In this document: positions 22,414-33,719 of the stretch, one piece after another | Position numbering within the stretch: position 1 is the first letter of the stretch | How the letters are laid out: each line of letters starts with the position of its first letter | NCBI GenBank assembly: GCA_031761405.1 | Contig: JASEVX010000001.1 | Coordinates: 109,163,403 to 109,227,402, forward strand | Direction of reading: 5' to 3' | From: Serripes groenlandicus | Taxonomy: Eukaryota > Mollusca > Bivalvia > Cardiida > Cardiidae | Length of the DNA: 64,000 nt | The notes under the pieces: model-generated | Seen by the model: the letters and a program-made list of their open reading frames with translations, nothing else | What the model was told of the DNA's origin: nothing | Database searches by the model: none | Translations under genes and position numbers: made by a program

Positions 22414-23284
22414 GTAAGTATCATAAGTGAATAACAATGTCTAGTTGTGTACATTGTTGAATTATAATCCATCACATTACAGTTTTACAGAGGCCTGGAA
22501 TAGGAGAAGTGAATTTGCTGTTGTCCCACAATATCTATATTATTACTCAAATGAAACCTTTTTTGTGATTAATTCGTAGATCCGAGATTGTATTTTAAAC
22601 CACGCCCATCGTTGTGCATCACAAACAAACAAACATTTAATTATTCAAAACTACCAGGTTCACATGCATCGCATGACTTTTGTTTTTTGATGCAGAAACG
22701 GCGTTCAGCAATCAGGAAATATATTGGTTTTTTTTATTGGTTATAATCTGATTTTCAGATCTATGAATTGTCTCTGTGTTTCTGTGAGACCACTCTTTTT
22801 AGTTTCACTAACATAGGCGAAAAAAGAGAAATATAATTTTAAGATATCAAATGTGCTTAAATTATTATATTGAGCTCTAAACTTGAATTAATTGACCTGT
22901 TAACCCTTACCCTCATACTACAATTCTGCAGCAGACGACTTTAAACATATTTTGTCAAAACATAGAAAATCTCTATAATTGAATGGATTACCTATGACTA
23001 AAAGTGGAAAACATTGTGGCAAAAGGAGAAATTGCTCGTTCTGAGCTATTTCTTCTTTTGCCACAATGTTTTCAAAAGTCGTCTGCTTCATAAAAAGGGT
23101 TAAGAAAGTGTATATGAACAGTCTCACCTGAAGCTTCACCCTAGTACTTCAACCAAATTAGAATCAAATACTTTGAAATATATTACTATGTTTATGTTGT
23201 ATGTAGCACCGGTACATACTTCCAGAAGAACCTTCTTTTGAAAAGTTTGTGTTTGTTATTCATATAGACTATTTTATGAACTAG
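22414..23284. other. Intron 7
   Basis: Holds the MITE at 22900-23103; otherwise no recognised feature. Confidence 0.5.
22900..23103. mobile_element. TTAA MITE, intact
   Basis: TTAACCCTTACCCTCATAC left end; GTCTGCTTCATAAAAAGGG then TTAA right end; central GAAATTGCTCGTTCTGAGC hairpin. It serves as an uninterrupted reference for the split copy at 7995-9882. Confidence 0.8.
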
Positions 23285-23593
23285 GACACCTGGTGCATGT
23301 ATGTGTACATGGATGGAATACAAATATCGGACATGTGTGGGATACCTAAACTAAGTGAAGACACAAAAATGGTTCTACATGGCTGGAATAAAAATAACTA
23401 CTTGGCTGAGATAACTCCGATCTTTTATCTTTGGGAAGCAAGGGCCCAATTTAAGGATGTTGTGTTTCCATCATTAAAGGATTCCTTATGTAAATTTGGT
23501 TCCCCTTTTATCAGTGGTGTGAATGCTATTATAAGTTATCAGGCTGGTATCGGAACAACAAAGGAAACTCCAGATATTGTACCATTCACTGAA
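23285..23593 (+). CDS. Exon 8: end of GH16-like domain and following ectodomain
   Basis: Acceptor ATGAACTAG, donor GAA|GTGAGT; phase 0 at both ends (residues 387-489). It starts DTWCMYVYMDGIQISDMCG, the strand that closes the GH16-like fold begun in exon 4, with a Cys pair around VDG-like MDG. It continues with ...LAEITPIFYLWEARAQF and KFGSPFISGVNAIISYQAGI, then GTTKETPDIVPFTE, a strand pattern that may start the next FN3-like module. The longest GH16-type element of the protein, with no stop over 103 codons. Confidence 0.88.
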
Positions 23594-24456
23594 GTGAGTA
23601 TACTATCATTGGTAATGTCTTTTGATCCATTTAGTTGGGGCTTCCATATTTGGTTTGTTTACTGTTTACTTAAGTGAGTATCTTTATAATTGAATGTAAA
23701 TGACAATATCAAGTTAAGTTTCAAGGATCTGGGTATCATGTAGTAATTGCCTTATATCTCTCCATGTGTGTCAGTCTATCTGTCTTAGGCAAAACATTAA
23801 CTTAAGGAATACCTTTTGATCCATTGGAGTTAGGGCTTTCATATTTGGCATATCTTTGTGACAAGATCTTAATAATGATAACAAAATGTTTGATATTTTG
23901 ACCTTGACATTGGTCTTAAACCTATATTTAAAAATACTTTGTTGACAAAAACAGACATTGCGGTTGAAGAAAAACATATATTGTGTGTTGTCATTTCTTT
24001 TTGAAAACATAACTGATCAGGAATTGGTTATAATGATAATGTTAAACCGTTCTCAACATACAACAAATCTGCAGCAGACAACTTCGAAAACATTTGGAAT
24101 CACCCTGTTGCTTGGTTGGTTTATCAGAATGACATATAAACTTTGTGCAGTAAACTTCTTTAAAACGTTTTAACCCTTTCCCTCATACAACAAATCTCTG
24201 TAAATGAAGTATAAGCACTGAAAAAAGTTTAAAAAGGTTTTGAGCATTTGCTCCTTTTGCCACAATGTTTTCAAAGGGGGAAGGAGTTAATGAAATTTGA
24301 TACACATGAAAACCATCCATTGTACATGTAGAAGGCTTGATATAATTTTGGATCTTAACTGGTATTGTGTTCTAGTGTTCTCAACCCTTTTACATTTGAC
24401 CGGTTTTACAATTGTTGATATTTTTTTATTTAAGTGGCATTTCTTGTTTATTTCAG
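23594..24456. other. Intron 8 with MITE fragments
   Basis: 24045-24100 (AATCTGCAGCAGACAACTTC) and 24171-24293 (TTAACCCTTTCCCTCATAC ... AGGGGGAAGGAGTTAA) are MITE remnants. Nothing else recognised. Confidence 0.55.
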
Positions 24457-24607
24457 GTATTAGCACCCTGTATTCCATGTTCGGGCAGCTGTTCTTATAT
24501 TGTGTGTGATGAAAGTTGTCCAAAGTCTGGGACCCATCTTCTTAATTTTACACTTGACAATGTTGTGGTTGAGAATACAATAAATAATACAGCTATGTAT
24601 TTGATTG
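24457..24607 (+). CDS. Exon 9: Cys-rich linker
   Basis: Acceptor GTTTATTTCAG, donor ATTG|GTAAGT; phase 0 in, phase 1 out (residues 490-539). It encodes VLAPCIPCSGSCSYIVCDES followed by CPKSGTHLLNFTLDN, six Cys in about 25 residues, then two N-glycosylation sequons (NFT, NNT). It separates the GH16-like domain from the second FN3-like module. No named domain recognised. Confidence 0.85.
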
Positions 24608-25396
24608 GTAAGTTTATAAGTTTTTTCTCTTAATGGGCCTAAAAATATTAATGTATTCAAACCCCTTTCCCACATGCAGGCACATTTTGACTCATATGCA
24701 GGAGACAACAATTTAAAACATTATTGCACATGATGAGTTATTCCTCCTTTGTGAACTCGATAACAACTTCATTTATTATCTGATGTTTACCAAACTTATT
24801 CAGTAGCTAGATATCCATGAGAGCTTGGTTCCTTTCAAAAACCAACCAGATCCGTCATGCATGACTGAATTATGGCCCTTTAAAATTGGCAAAATTGCTA
24901 TAATTGACTTTGTGAACACGATAACAACTTTATTTGTCACATGTCCTTTACATTGGCAGTATTGACACATTGATGGATGATGAAGATATTGAAAACAGAA
25001 ATTCTACCTTTACATTTGCTCCTGGAGAAGGTCAACCACCTCTCGGTATTTTTCAAGATAAAGATTCAGAATGTTCCTTAAGTGACCCACTATCAGATTC
25101 CTTCAAGCCTATTTTGCCTTATATGGCTTGAGTGACAACTTAAAAAATCTTCTTCTCCGAAAGTGTTTGACTGATTTTCAAATAATTTTGTAGAAGTATT
25201 CCTAGGGTGACCCTCTATCAGATTCCTTCGAGCCATGTTCATTGGTCTAAAACTATGGCCGCAAGCGGTGGGGCTTATATGGCTAAAGTGAAAAAAAAAT
25301 AAAATCAGGTGAGCGATATAGGGCCATCATTGCCCTCTTGTTGTTACAATGTTTTCAACTGTATTCAATTATCACAATTATTTCATTTATAGTGAT
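24608..25396. mobile_element. Intron 9, left part: fragments of two pearl-like elements
   Basis: 24750-24955 is a fragment of the AGCTCTACTGGCC family (TAGATATCCATGAGAGCTTG; GACTGAATTATGGCCC). 25060-25343 is the 3' part of an AGCTCACCTG element, ending CAGGTGAGCGATATAGGGCC and CATCATTGCCCTCTTGTTG. 25344-25396 is the left piece of a MITE. Confidence 0.7.
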
Positions 25397-25622
25397 TATA
25401 CCCCCTTCGGTCGGAAGCCATATTTTGTCCGGCCTATTTCTTACAAACCACTTGGTGGAATTCAATAAAATTTTACATGAAGCTTCTATACCAAGAGGAG
25501 ATGTGCATACCCTAAAGGGGTTACAATTGCATGCTATTTTATGGCCCTTTTACTTATTAAGTTATGGTGTAGGTCAAGGTGCTGTTTAGGGGGTATTTAT
25601 CATCTTCAGTGATAGTTCTAGT
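25397..25622 (+). mobile_element. Helentron-like short element (TATACCCCC family), copy 2
   Basis: TATACCCCCTTCGGTCGG start and CAGTGATAGTTCTAGT end, with an internal deletion relative to copy 1. It interrupts a MITE: the flanks ATTTATAGTGAT and TTTCCATTATATTTG rejoin to the family consensus AGAGATTTTC. Insertion is between two T residues. Confidence 0.85.
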
Positions 25623-27129
25623 TTTCCATTATATTTGCAGATGTTTTTGGAAGTTGTCTCCAGTAGATTTGTTGTATTTGGGAAATGGTTAATGTGCCTT
25701 AGAATATTGATTTATTCTATACTCTGCTAATAGGAGTTATACTTTCTGTCCTTTATTGCAGTGATAGCATTACAATTTATTCAGCAGTGACAGGAAAAAT
25801 GTGCTGGTCGTACTGGTCATTTACCCCAGAAACACCCTCATGTCACTGAAATACTGTTGAAATAGATGCAAAATAGCATTTAAGCAAAGAAACAACATCC
25901 TAGAGACTTAACACATGTTTATTGTATTATTTGCAATTACAGAAGCATTTGAGTGGCGCTCTGTGAAAACTAAACGTGAAGCATTTTGTAACCAGTGTAA
26001 ATCCTGATCAAACAGTGCATCTAGACTGTGTGTCATTTAGTCACATAAGGTTTCATGAAACTTCTGTGTAGCAATAGACATTAGCATCCTTAGCATGAGT
26101 GTAGGTCTTTTACCAAGGGTTAAGGTTGCTTTTCCTGGAATATTGCTCATTTTGTGTCCACTTTTATCCTCTGGTCTCCTAAGTTTTTGATCCGAAGCAT
26201 TAAAAAAACAAACTACCAAGGACTTAATGAATCTTTAGATATCAGAAAATATTTCAATACTTTTCAGTTGACTGCTAGTACAAAGTCACTAACAAGAGTT
26301 GAGATCATTGACGTAATGAACTTAAGATAATAACCAAGTTAGAATGCTCTACAATATAGCTTCGGATGCTTGTTGGGATAGTTAAAATTACTCCAGTTAA
26401 TCTGTCAGCAGTGTTTATAAACAGTCAAAAAATCAAGTCCAGACCACATTTTCTTTATTGAATTAAAGTTCACATGTACTGCATAAAAGTATAAGAGATT
26501 ACACTTTACTTTTAACTCAATCCTACATGAAGAAGATCTGCAGCAGACAACTTTGAAAAAATCTTGCCAAAACATATAAGAAATCCCTATAGATGAAAGT
26601 TTAACCCTTTCCCTCATATAGACTTTTTCTGACGCATCTGCAGCAGATGGCTTTTTGAAAACATAGTGACAAAAAAGAAGAAATTGCCCAAAACGAGCAA
26701 TTTCTCCTTTTGCCGCAATGTTTTCCACTTTTAGTAATAGGTTATCAATTCAATTATAGAGATTTTCTATCTGTTGACAAAATATGTTCAAAGTCGTCTG
26801 CTGCAAATTTGTTGTATGAGGGAAAGGGTTAAGGGGTACAAAACACTATTACTCTCTTATTGTTCAACCAAATGTTGTGGGTACCCAAAGCATGCGTCTT
26901 GCTGAGCCCATCGATTCAAATACCCACAACCCTTGGTAATAATTGTATAGAGTTGAAAACATTGTGGCAAAAGGAGAAATTGCTTCACAGTGTTTTAAAG
27001 AATTGTCTGCTGCAGAGGCATTAAATCGCCTCTCTATAAGATAAGTGTTAAGAACTCTGAATCTGAAATTCAATCGTTTGTCTTTTCCTTTTCTTTTTGT
27101 ATCAACTCTTTACATGATTCATTATTTTT
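25623..27129. other. Intron 9, middle part
   Basis: 25623-25695 is the right piece of the interrupted MITE. 26510-26600 and 26945-27055 are MITE fragments and 26601-26832 an intact one. 25700-26500 shows no recognised feature. Confidence 0.55.
26601..26832. mobile_element. TTAA MITE, intact
   Basis: TTAACCCTTTCCCTCATATA and TATGAGGGAAAGGGTTAA termini; central GAAATTGCCC...GAGCAATTTCT hairpin. Confidence 0.88.
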
Positions 27130-27879
27130 AGCTCACCTGAGCACAAAGTGCTCAAGGTGAGTTATTGTGATCCCCTTTTGTCCGTTGTTAGTCGTCCGTC
27201 AACATCTTCGCCTCAGTAACCAGTAGGTCAATTGGGGTGAAACTTCACAGAAAGCATCCTCTCAATGACTTCACCAGAATTCCTTCAATTTTATGGGATC
27301 CATGCAGAATTCATGACATACGAAAAAAACGGTAAAATTCTTCTTCTCCTAAACCTAAACCTGTTGGCAGATTTTCAAATAATTTTGCAGAAATGTTCCT
27401 TGGATGACCCTTTATCAAATTCCTTCAAGCCATATTGATTGGTCAAAAAACATGGTCTTAAGGGGGTGGGGCTATTTTGGCTTATATGGCTATAGTGAAA
27501 ACTATTTTCCTCTGAAATTTTCCTCTGAAATTGTCAGGCCAATGTTCAAATAATTTTTCAGAAATGTTCTTTGGATGACCCTCTTTCAGATTCCTTCAAG
27601 CCATGTTGATTGGTGGAAAAACATGGCCACCAGGGGGCAGGGCTATTTTGCCTTATATGGCTTTAGTGAAAACTTAATATATCTTCTCCTCCTAAAGTGT
27701 CGGGCCGATTTTTAAATAATTTTGTAGAAATGTTCCTAGGGTGACCCTCTATCAGATTCATTCAACCATGTTGATTGGTTGAAAACTATGGCCGCCAGGG
27801 GGCGGGGCTTATATGGCTAAAGTGAAAAAAAAATATATATCAGGTGAGTAATCCAGGGCCATAAATGCCCTCTTGGTTT
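27130..27879 (+). mobile_element. Pearl-like element (AGCTCACCTG family)
   Basis: AGCTCACCTGAGCACAAAGTG start, ~160-bp tandem units with ATGTTGATTGGT and CATGGCC, and CAGGTGAGTAATCCAGGGCC plus ATGCCCTCTTGG end. Nearly complete, with the 3' hairpin slightly decayed. Confidence 0.78.
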
Positions 27880-28114
27880 ATTATAGTTTGCTATGAAATT
27901 GGCAAAGGATCTTGTCATTTGTGGAAGATTATAAAATTTAAATTTGATAAGAGAGTTTAAACATTACAGGAAAAGCAGATGTTGTCCAATATGTTTCATA
28001 AATCTTGTGCTAAAAATGCTATCATGTAGCTGCAGTAGACAACTTTTGAAAACAAACGGGGAAATTGCTCAAGTGTTCTGCGCTTACTTGTTTGTAAATT
28101 TGAATATATTACAG

Positions 28115-28317
28115 TGAAGGCGATATCAGGATCAGGAGCATCAGTACAACAATCTTCAAATGGTTTTAATGTTGATTTAACGCCACCAGTACTAGATCCT
28201 GATGTGTTCCTCTACATTGATGTACGACAAGGGGTGTTTACTCCTGTGGAATACCAAGGATCAAACTCGACAATCAAAGCATTGTGGTTGTGTGAGGACG
28301 AACAAAGTGGAATTAAG
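28115..28317 (+). CDS. Exon 10: FN3-like module (second TPP link)
   Basis: Acceptor ATATATTACAG, donor AAG|GTAGTT; phase 1 in, phase 0 out (residues 541-607). It encodes SSNGFNVDLTPPVLDPDVF and later NSTIKALWLCEDEQSGIK. The V-D-x-TPP-V link and the W-x-C-E-D-E-Q-S-G-I version of W-x-x-F-x-D-x-E-S-x-I place both halves of an FN3-like module in one exon. A MITE-type TTAACACTTTCCCATATGC begins 4 bp after the exon. Confidence 0.86.
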
Positions 28318-29608
28318 GTAGTTAACACTTTCCCATATGCAGAAGCATTTTGATACATCTTCAATAGAAAACTTATTGTCCTGGACTAGATATACTATAG
28401 TCAAACTTGGGACAAAAGTATGGAAATCCATATTCTTTGGATTTATACCAGGAATTGATGGTTAATGATATCACTGTATCCTCCATCCTAAGATAACATA
28501 TAAACATGAGCAACTTTTTTGTATGGGATATGTGGGAGACAGTGGTGCAGAGGTAGATCATCGGCCTCTTGTACCAAAGGTCCTGTGTTCTGTGATGAGG
28601 GGGTTCTGACTTTGATTTTTCTGTACAAACTGTACTGGTTAAGTCTCAAGGAAGAAGACATTGAGCATGATTAATTTAAGCTGAAAGCTGTAATAATAAA
28701 TAAGTTTAAACTAATGATATGGGATTTTCATTACCAGTATTTATAACCCTTTTTCCACATAAAACGAATCTGCAGTAAACAACTTTGGAAACATTTAGGC
28801 AAAAATGTAGAAATTCCTTATAAATAAAGGTATAGCCATTGAATAAAGTTGAAAACATTGTGGCTAAGGGAGAAATTTCTAATTATGTGACAATGTTTTC
28901 AATATACATCTTTGAAGCATGTCAGACTATGTTTGTAATGTAACTACAGTCTCTTAATCCGTTCCCTGATACAAATTTTGACACCTCTGCAGCAAAAGAT
29001 GACTTTTGAAAACAATTTCAGAAATGGTGAAATTTTCTTTAACAATATACATGTATTTACTGTTTTTCAGATGTCATATTCTTTGCATAAAGATTTTTCT
29101 TAAGAAGATGATTACACAAATAGCATATGAGGTTAACGCTTATACAATTTAATCCTCCCTTTTCCACATTAAATACATCTGTAGCAGATGACTGAAAACA
29201 TGTCAGCAGAATAATGGAAAATAGGGGAAAGATAAACTAATAAAAAGAGTTAACCCTTTCCCACATACGACAATTCTGCAGCAGACGACTTTGAACGTAT
29301 TTTGTCAAAACATAGAAAATCTCCATAATTGAATGGATAACCTATGACAAAAAGTGGAAAACATTGTGGCAAAAGGAGAAATTGCACGTTTTGTGCAATT
29401 TCTTCTTTTGTCACTATGTTTTCAAAAAGCTGTCTGCTGCAGAGGCGTCAAAAAGCGTCTATATGAGGGAAAGGGTTAATAACATTGTGGCAATTAGATA
29501 AATTTCTCATTATAAGCAATTCTCCATTTGCCACTATGTTTTCAAAAGTTGTCTGCTGCAGAGGCATTAGAAAGCCGGTGTATGGAAAGTGTTAATTACG
29601 TTTTACAG
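28318..29608. other. Intron 10, a string of MITE copies
   Basis: Fragments at 28322-28385, 28745-28920, 28960-29045 and 29160-29240, then the intact copy 29250-29479 and a right-half copy 29480-29595 that ends 13 bp before the exon 11 acceptor. Almost half of the intron derives from one MITE family. Confidence 0.65.
29250..29479. mobile_element. TTAA MITE, intact
   Basis: TTAACCCTTTCCCACATAC and TATATGAGGGAAAGGGTTAA ends; central GAAATTGCACGTTTTGTGCA hairpin. Confidence 0.88.
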
Positions 29609-29795
29609 GAATACTCCTGGGGCATTGGCACAGCTGTAAATCTGACTGACCTTCAACCTCTAACATCAACCGGAACGAATGGATCTGCGACAAATGATCA
29701 ACTCGAAGGTCTTTTACAGAACAATCAAACCTATTATGTCACTGTGGCATGTACAAATGGTGCAGACCTTCAAACAACATGGCCAAATAAAAAAG
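29609..29795 (+). CDS. Exon 11: FN3-like module end
   Basis: Acceptor ACGTTTTACAG, donor AAAG|GTGGGT; phase 0 in, phase 1 out (residues 608-669). It encodes EYSWGIGTAVNLTDLQPLTS and later LLQNNQTYYVTVACTNGADL. The Y-Y-V-T-V-x-C-x-N-x-A-x-L strand is the usual F/G strand of these FN3-like modules (YYVTVxAxNxAGL) and directly continues exon 10. Sequons NLT, NGS, NQT. Confidence 0.87.
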
Positions 29796-30452
29796 GTGGG
29801 TCTTTGTCTACTTTTTTTCTGTGAAATGACTTTAATTTTTTTTCCACATCCTGCTTATTTTACAAAAAAATGTCAGATATAACTGTTATACAACTGAACT
29901 TAATGCCATATAAGATTACAAGTAGTTTACTTCTTTGCTGAAAAAGAAATCCTTGTTTCATTTTGGCCAAACCATCTCTCTGCAGGATCTTAGTCTGTTT
30001 CTATTTCTCATTCCCTGTGGATCCAATTTACAGGCATTGTAATATTGCTGGTTGTCTCCCAAGTTTTGACTAATCCATTCTTATGCATTATTCTGGTATG
30101 ATTAGTAGAACGTACATATTTGAGCTGCATTTATTGACCACCATATTAATGCATCTGCATACACCAGGGTCTTCACTGTCAACTGGATTGTTATATAAAT
30201 GTAAATGTATCTTTTGAAAAAAGCTGGAAGCAAAGCCACACTAGTCATATGCCAATGTTACTTCTAATGATGTAAAATTGGAATGCAATAAGATCCCAAA
30301 TTGCAAGACATGACTCTTGTTTTCAACCCTTTCAAATCACATTTTGACGCATCAGCAGCAAACGACTTTAGAAAACATCGTGATAAAAGGAGAAATTGCT
30401 CAAAACGAGCAATTTCTACTTTTACCACAACATTTCAACTCTTTTCAGTAAT
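29796..30452. other. Intron 11, left part
   Basis: 29796-30320 shows no recognised feature. 30325-30452 is the left part of a MITE (TTTTGACGCATCAGCAGC ... GCAATTTCTACTTTTACCAC) interrupted by the next element. Confidence 0.5.
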
Positions 30453-30516
30453 TATGTCTCCCCCTGTATACAGGGAGATATATTGTTTTTGTCCTGGGCG
30501 TCTGTCTGTCTGTCCT

Positions 30517-30549
<33 letters not shown>

Positions 30550-31613
30550 CCGAAATCGTGTCCGCTCCATATCTCCAAGACGGCTTGAAGGATTTTCATG
30601 AAACTTGTGTCAGATGTTCACCTCATGAAGGCGATGTGCAGAACCCATGTCCCGACCATACAGGTTCAATGTCAAGGTCAGACTTGAAGGTCAAAGGTTT
30701 GAGCCTTAATTTCGTGTCCGCTCCATATCTCCAAAACGGCTTGAAGAATTTTCATGAAACTTGTGTCAGATGTTCACCTCACGAAGGCGATGTGCAGAAC
30801 CCATGTTCCGACCATACCGGTTCAAGGTCAAGGTCAGGCTTGAAGGTCAAAGGTTTGAGCCTGTTTTTCGTGTCCGCTCCATATCTCCAAAACGGCTTGA
30901 AGGATTTTCATGAAACTTGTGTCAGATGTTCACCTCACGAAGGCGATGTGCAGAACCCATGTTCCGACCATAACGGAGTTATCTCCCCCTTGTTCAATAT
31001 TTTAATTGTGAAAACTTTGTCCAGAGCAGAACTCAGAAACTACTTGAAGGAATTTATTGAAACTTGGAATATAGATAGATGGCAATGTGAAGTTGTGCAC
31101 CTTGCAATAATTATGAGTTATCTCCCCCTTGTTCAATATTTTAATAGTGTAAACTTTGTCCAGAGCAGAACTCAGAAACTACTTGAAGGAATTTATTGAA
31201 ACTTGAAACATAGATAGATGGCAATGTGAAGTTGTGCACCTTGCAATAATTATGAGTTATCTCCCCCTTGTTCAATATTTTAATAGTGTAAACTTTGTCC
31301 AGAGTAGAACTCAGAAACTACTTGAAGGAATTTATTGAAACTTGGAATTTAGATAGATGGCAATGTGAAGTTGTGCACCTTGCAATAATTATGATTTATC
31401 TCCCCTTGTTCAATATTTTAATAGTGTAAACTTTCTCCAGAGCAGAACTAAGAAAGTACTTAAAGGAATTTATTGAAACTTGGAATATAGATAGATGGCA
31501 ATGTGAAGTTGTGCACCTTGCAAGAATTATAACTCTGGGCTACTTCGTTGCAAAGTTATCTCCCCTTGTTCAATATTTTAATAGTCATTGACAAACTGCA
31601 ATGGGGAGACATA
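30453..31613 (+). mobile_element. Element with TATGTCTCCCC inverted ends and two tandem cores
   Basis: TATGTCTCCCC (30453-30463) and GGGGAGACATA (31603-31613) are perfect inverted ends. A 5' hairpin (CTCCCCCTGTATACAGGGAG) is followed by a TCTG microsatellite (30499-30555), then three ~155-bp units (GTGTCCGCTCCATATCTCC; repeats start 30559, 30714, 30870). A second array of ~140-bp units (GAGTTATCTCCCCCTTGTTC; starts near 30976, 31115, 31254) follows. It is nested inside a MITE. The 267-codon + frame across the first array is repeat-encoded and has no domain. Confidence 0.82.
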
Positions 31614-31769
31614 TGTTTTTTCATAAAAACAACCTTTCTAGTTATACCTTAATTTTCAGACTTTCCAAAAGAATTCTAGATGTTTTCAAAATCGTCTGCT
31701 GCAAATATGTTGTTGTGGGAAAGGGTTAATGTATATCTATATGCTAATGTTGTCACAAACTCCTTATAG
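31614..31769. other. Intron 11, right end
   Basis: Right part of the interrupted MITE (ATGTTTTCAAAATCGTCTGC ... TGTGGGAAAGGGTTAA), ending about 43 bp before the exon 12 acceptor. Confidence 0.65.
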
Positions 31770-31940
31770 GTGTAACAATATTGCTAGTAGCCCCTGACCC
31801 AGCCACGGTAAAAGCTGAAGCAGTGAATGCAGAAGCCTTTGAGGTGCCTGTTTCACCAGCCACAGCACTAAAATCTGAAGACCCAGATGGATGTGGACAG
31901 TCCTTTGAAGTTAGTGATGATCCAACAATAAGTAGATATG
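31770..31940 (+). CDS. Exon 12: ectodomain linker
   Basis: Acceptor CTCCTTATAG, donor ATATG|GTTAGT; phase 1 at both ends (residues 671-726). It encodes VTILLVAPDPATVKAEAVNA and an acidic tail with SEDPDGCGQSFEVSDDPT. It links the second FN3-like module to the following uncharacterised region. No named domain recognised. The open frame with phase-matching neighbours is the main support. Confidence 0.8.
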
Positions 31941-32384
31941 GTTAGTATTGATCAACCTTTGATGAGACATACCTGTATGTTTCTCCCTTTTCCCTGATAC
32001 CAATCTAATTTGCAGCCAATGAAATAAATGTTATTTATTTTTACCTCACCTGAGAACAGAGTGCTCATGGTGAGCTTTTGTAATGGCCTTATATTCGTCA
32101 TCCTGACGTCTGTCGTAAACTTTTTCTTTAAGTGACATCTCCTCCTAAACTTTTTGGGAATTTGACTTAACTTGGGAGGGTGTGTTATGACCTTGACCCA
32201 AGGCCATTAACACTGAATCAAGGTCGCCATAATTTCAATTTCCAAATTGACTATCATTTTTTGTAACCCTTGGACATTAGACGGCTCATACTTCATAAAT
32301 AGGTTGCCCATGACCAGTCAAAGCATCATGCATTGAATCAATATCATTTGAGTATAAGTTAATTCCATCTTGTTTTCTTTCCAG
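31941..32384. other. Intron 12 with diverged pearl-like fragment
   Basis: 32043-32340 is a diverged AGCTCACCTG-type 5' part (ACCTCACCTGAGAACAGAGTG, CTCATGGTGAGC). Confidence 0.5.
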
Positions 32385-32801
32385 ATTTCTGTGTTGGAAG
32401 TTCTCTAGAACTTATGTCAGACATTGTGCCCTGTATCTGGGTCAGTATTAATACATCTTGTACGGTAGAAATAAAGGCTGGTCACTTATATGTGAATGGT
32501 GTCCAGTTCTACAGCCTATCAGAGCTGAAGATCCTCAGTAGTGGTGTTTATGACACAGATGTTAACACATCTTCAGCTAATTCTTTCCACATGGAAATTG
32601 GTCGGACTCTGTTTTTATACCTTAATTTGTGTAACCTTGCTGAAATATGCACTGCCAAACTGGTCAACACACTGGTTATAACCAATGAAAACACACAGCT
32701 ATACTCATCAACAAACGGAGAAGCCATAACTGCTGCGCTGACTACACCAGATGTCAGACGTAAGCGAGCAACTTCCGTTTTAACATTGGAGACTCCAGCA
32801 G
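32385..32801 (+). CDS. Exon 13: long ectodomain exon with RRKR furin-type site
   Basis: Acceptor TTCTTTCCAG, donor GCAG|GTCAGT; phase 1 at both ends (residues 728-865). The largest exon in the window. It encodes a beta-rich region (FCVGSSLELMSD; VEIKAGHLYVNGVQFYSLSE; EIGRTLFLYLNLCNLAEICT) with four to five Cys, then TTPDVRRKRATSVLTLE. R851-R-K-R854 (32756-32767) fits the furin consensus R-x-K/R-R, in a Thr/Ser-rich, probably exposed segment, so the mature protein may be cut into two chains. No named domain recognised. A MITE-like TTAATCCTTATCC starts 6 bp after the exon. Confidence 0.88.
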
Positions 32802-33719
32802 GTCAGTTTAATCCTTATCCAATTGCAGACATATTCTGTTGTATCTGCAGCAGATAACATTTGAACACATTGTTGCAAAAGGAGAAATGTCTCATTATGA
32901 GCATTTTTTTTTTATTGGCTTTACAAAATGATTCCAAATTTATTCAATAATTATATTTTATTTAAATTCATTTATTTAGGTTTTTCCCTCAATATTTGGG
33001 AAGTAGTATACTGAAGATTTTATGCATGTGAGAAATATTTTAATAGTATTTTCTAAGCATTTTCATCCATTTTTGCATTGCTGGCTCTAGGGGTGGCATA
33101 CTTTATCTATCTGTCTTGTCTGTCTGTCCAACACACTGAATTTCACAAGCTACCTATGTGTGCATCTAACACTGATGTAAGATCCTCAAGCATGTTCTGG
33201 ATGAATTGGGTATGAAAAGTGAATGACAATGAAGGGTAAATGGGGATATGTTATCTGAGTCACACCACATGATAACAGACCCACAGATCAGACACATTTT
33301 GAAGCATCTGCAGCAGACGACTTTTGCAAAAAATCGTGACAAAAGGAGAAATTGCTTCAAACAAGCAATTTCTCCTTTTGCCACAATTGTTTTCAACTTT
33401 TTTCAGTAATTATACCTACAATTATAGAGATTTTCTATATTTTTTAGTAGACATTTTTTAAGTGTTCTGCTACAGATTTGCTGCATGTGGGAAAGGGTTA
33501 ATTGTTAGATGCATTTTGACTTATTTGCATCAAATTTACTGCAAAAAATTGAGTGAAGAAAAACCTGGAAGGAACTCACATAATGGAGATTATAATTTCT
33601 TATTTCTTTTCCCACAACTTACTAGATAAATCTATCTAAAAATACAGACAGGAAATTATATCTAAGTTATATTAGGAACATTTATTTTAACTCATGCTAA
33701 TTTCATTTGAATTGTGTAG
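32802..33719. other. Intron 13 with MITE fragments
   Basis: 32808-32905 and 33285-33505 are MITE-derived; the second has GCAGCAGACGACTTTTGC, the GAAATTGC hairpin and GTGGGAAAGGGTTAA. The rest is unremarkable. Confidence 0.6.

Noticed and set aside
30396..31199. 267-codon plus-strand frame
   Set aside because: It runs over a TCTG microsatellite and three ~155-bp tandem units of a mobile element; peptide repeats without a domain.
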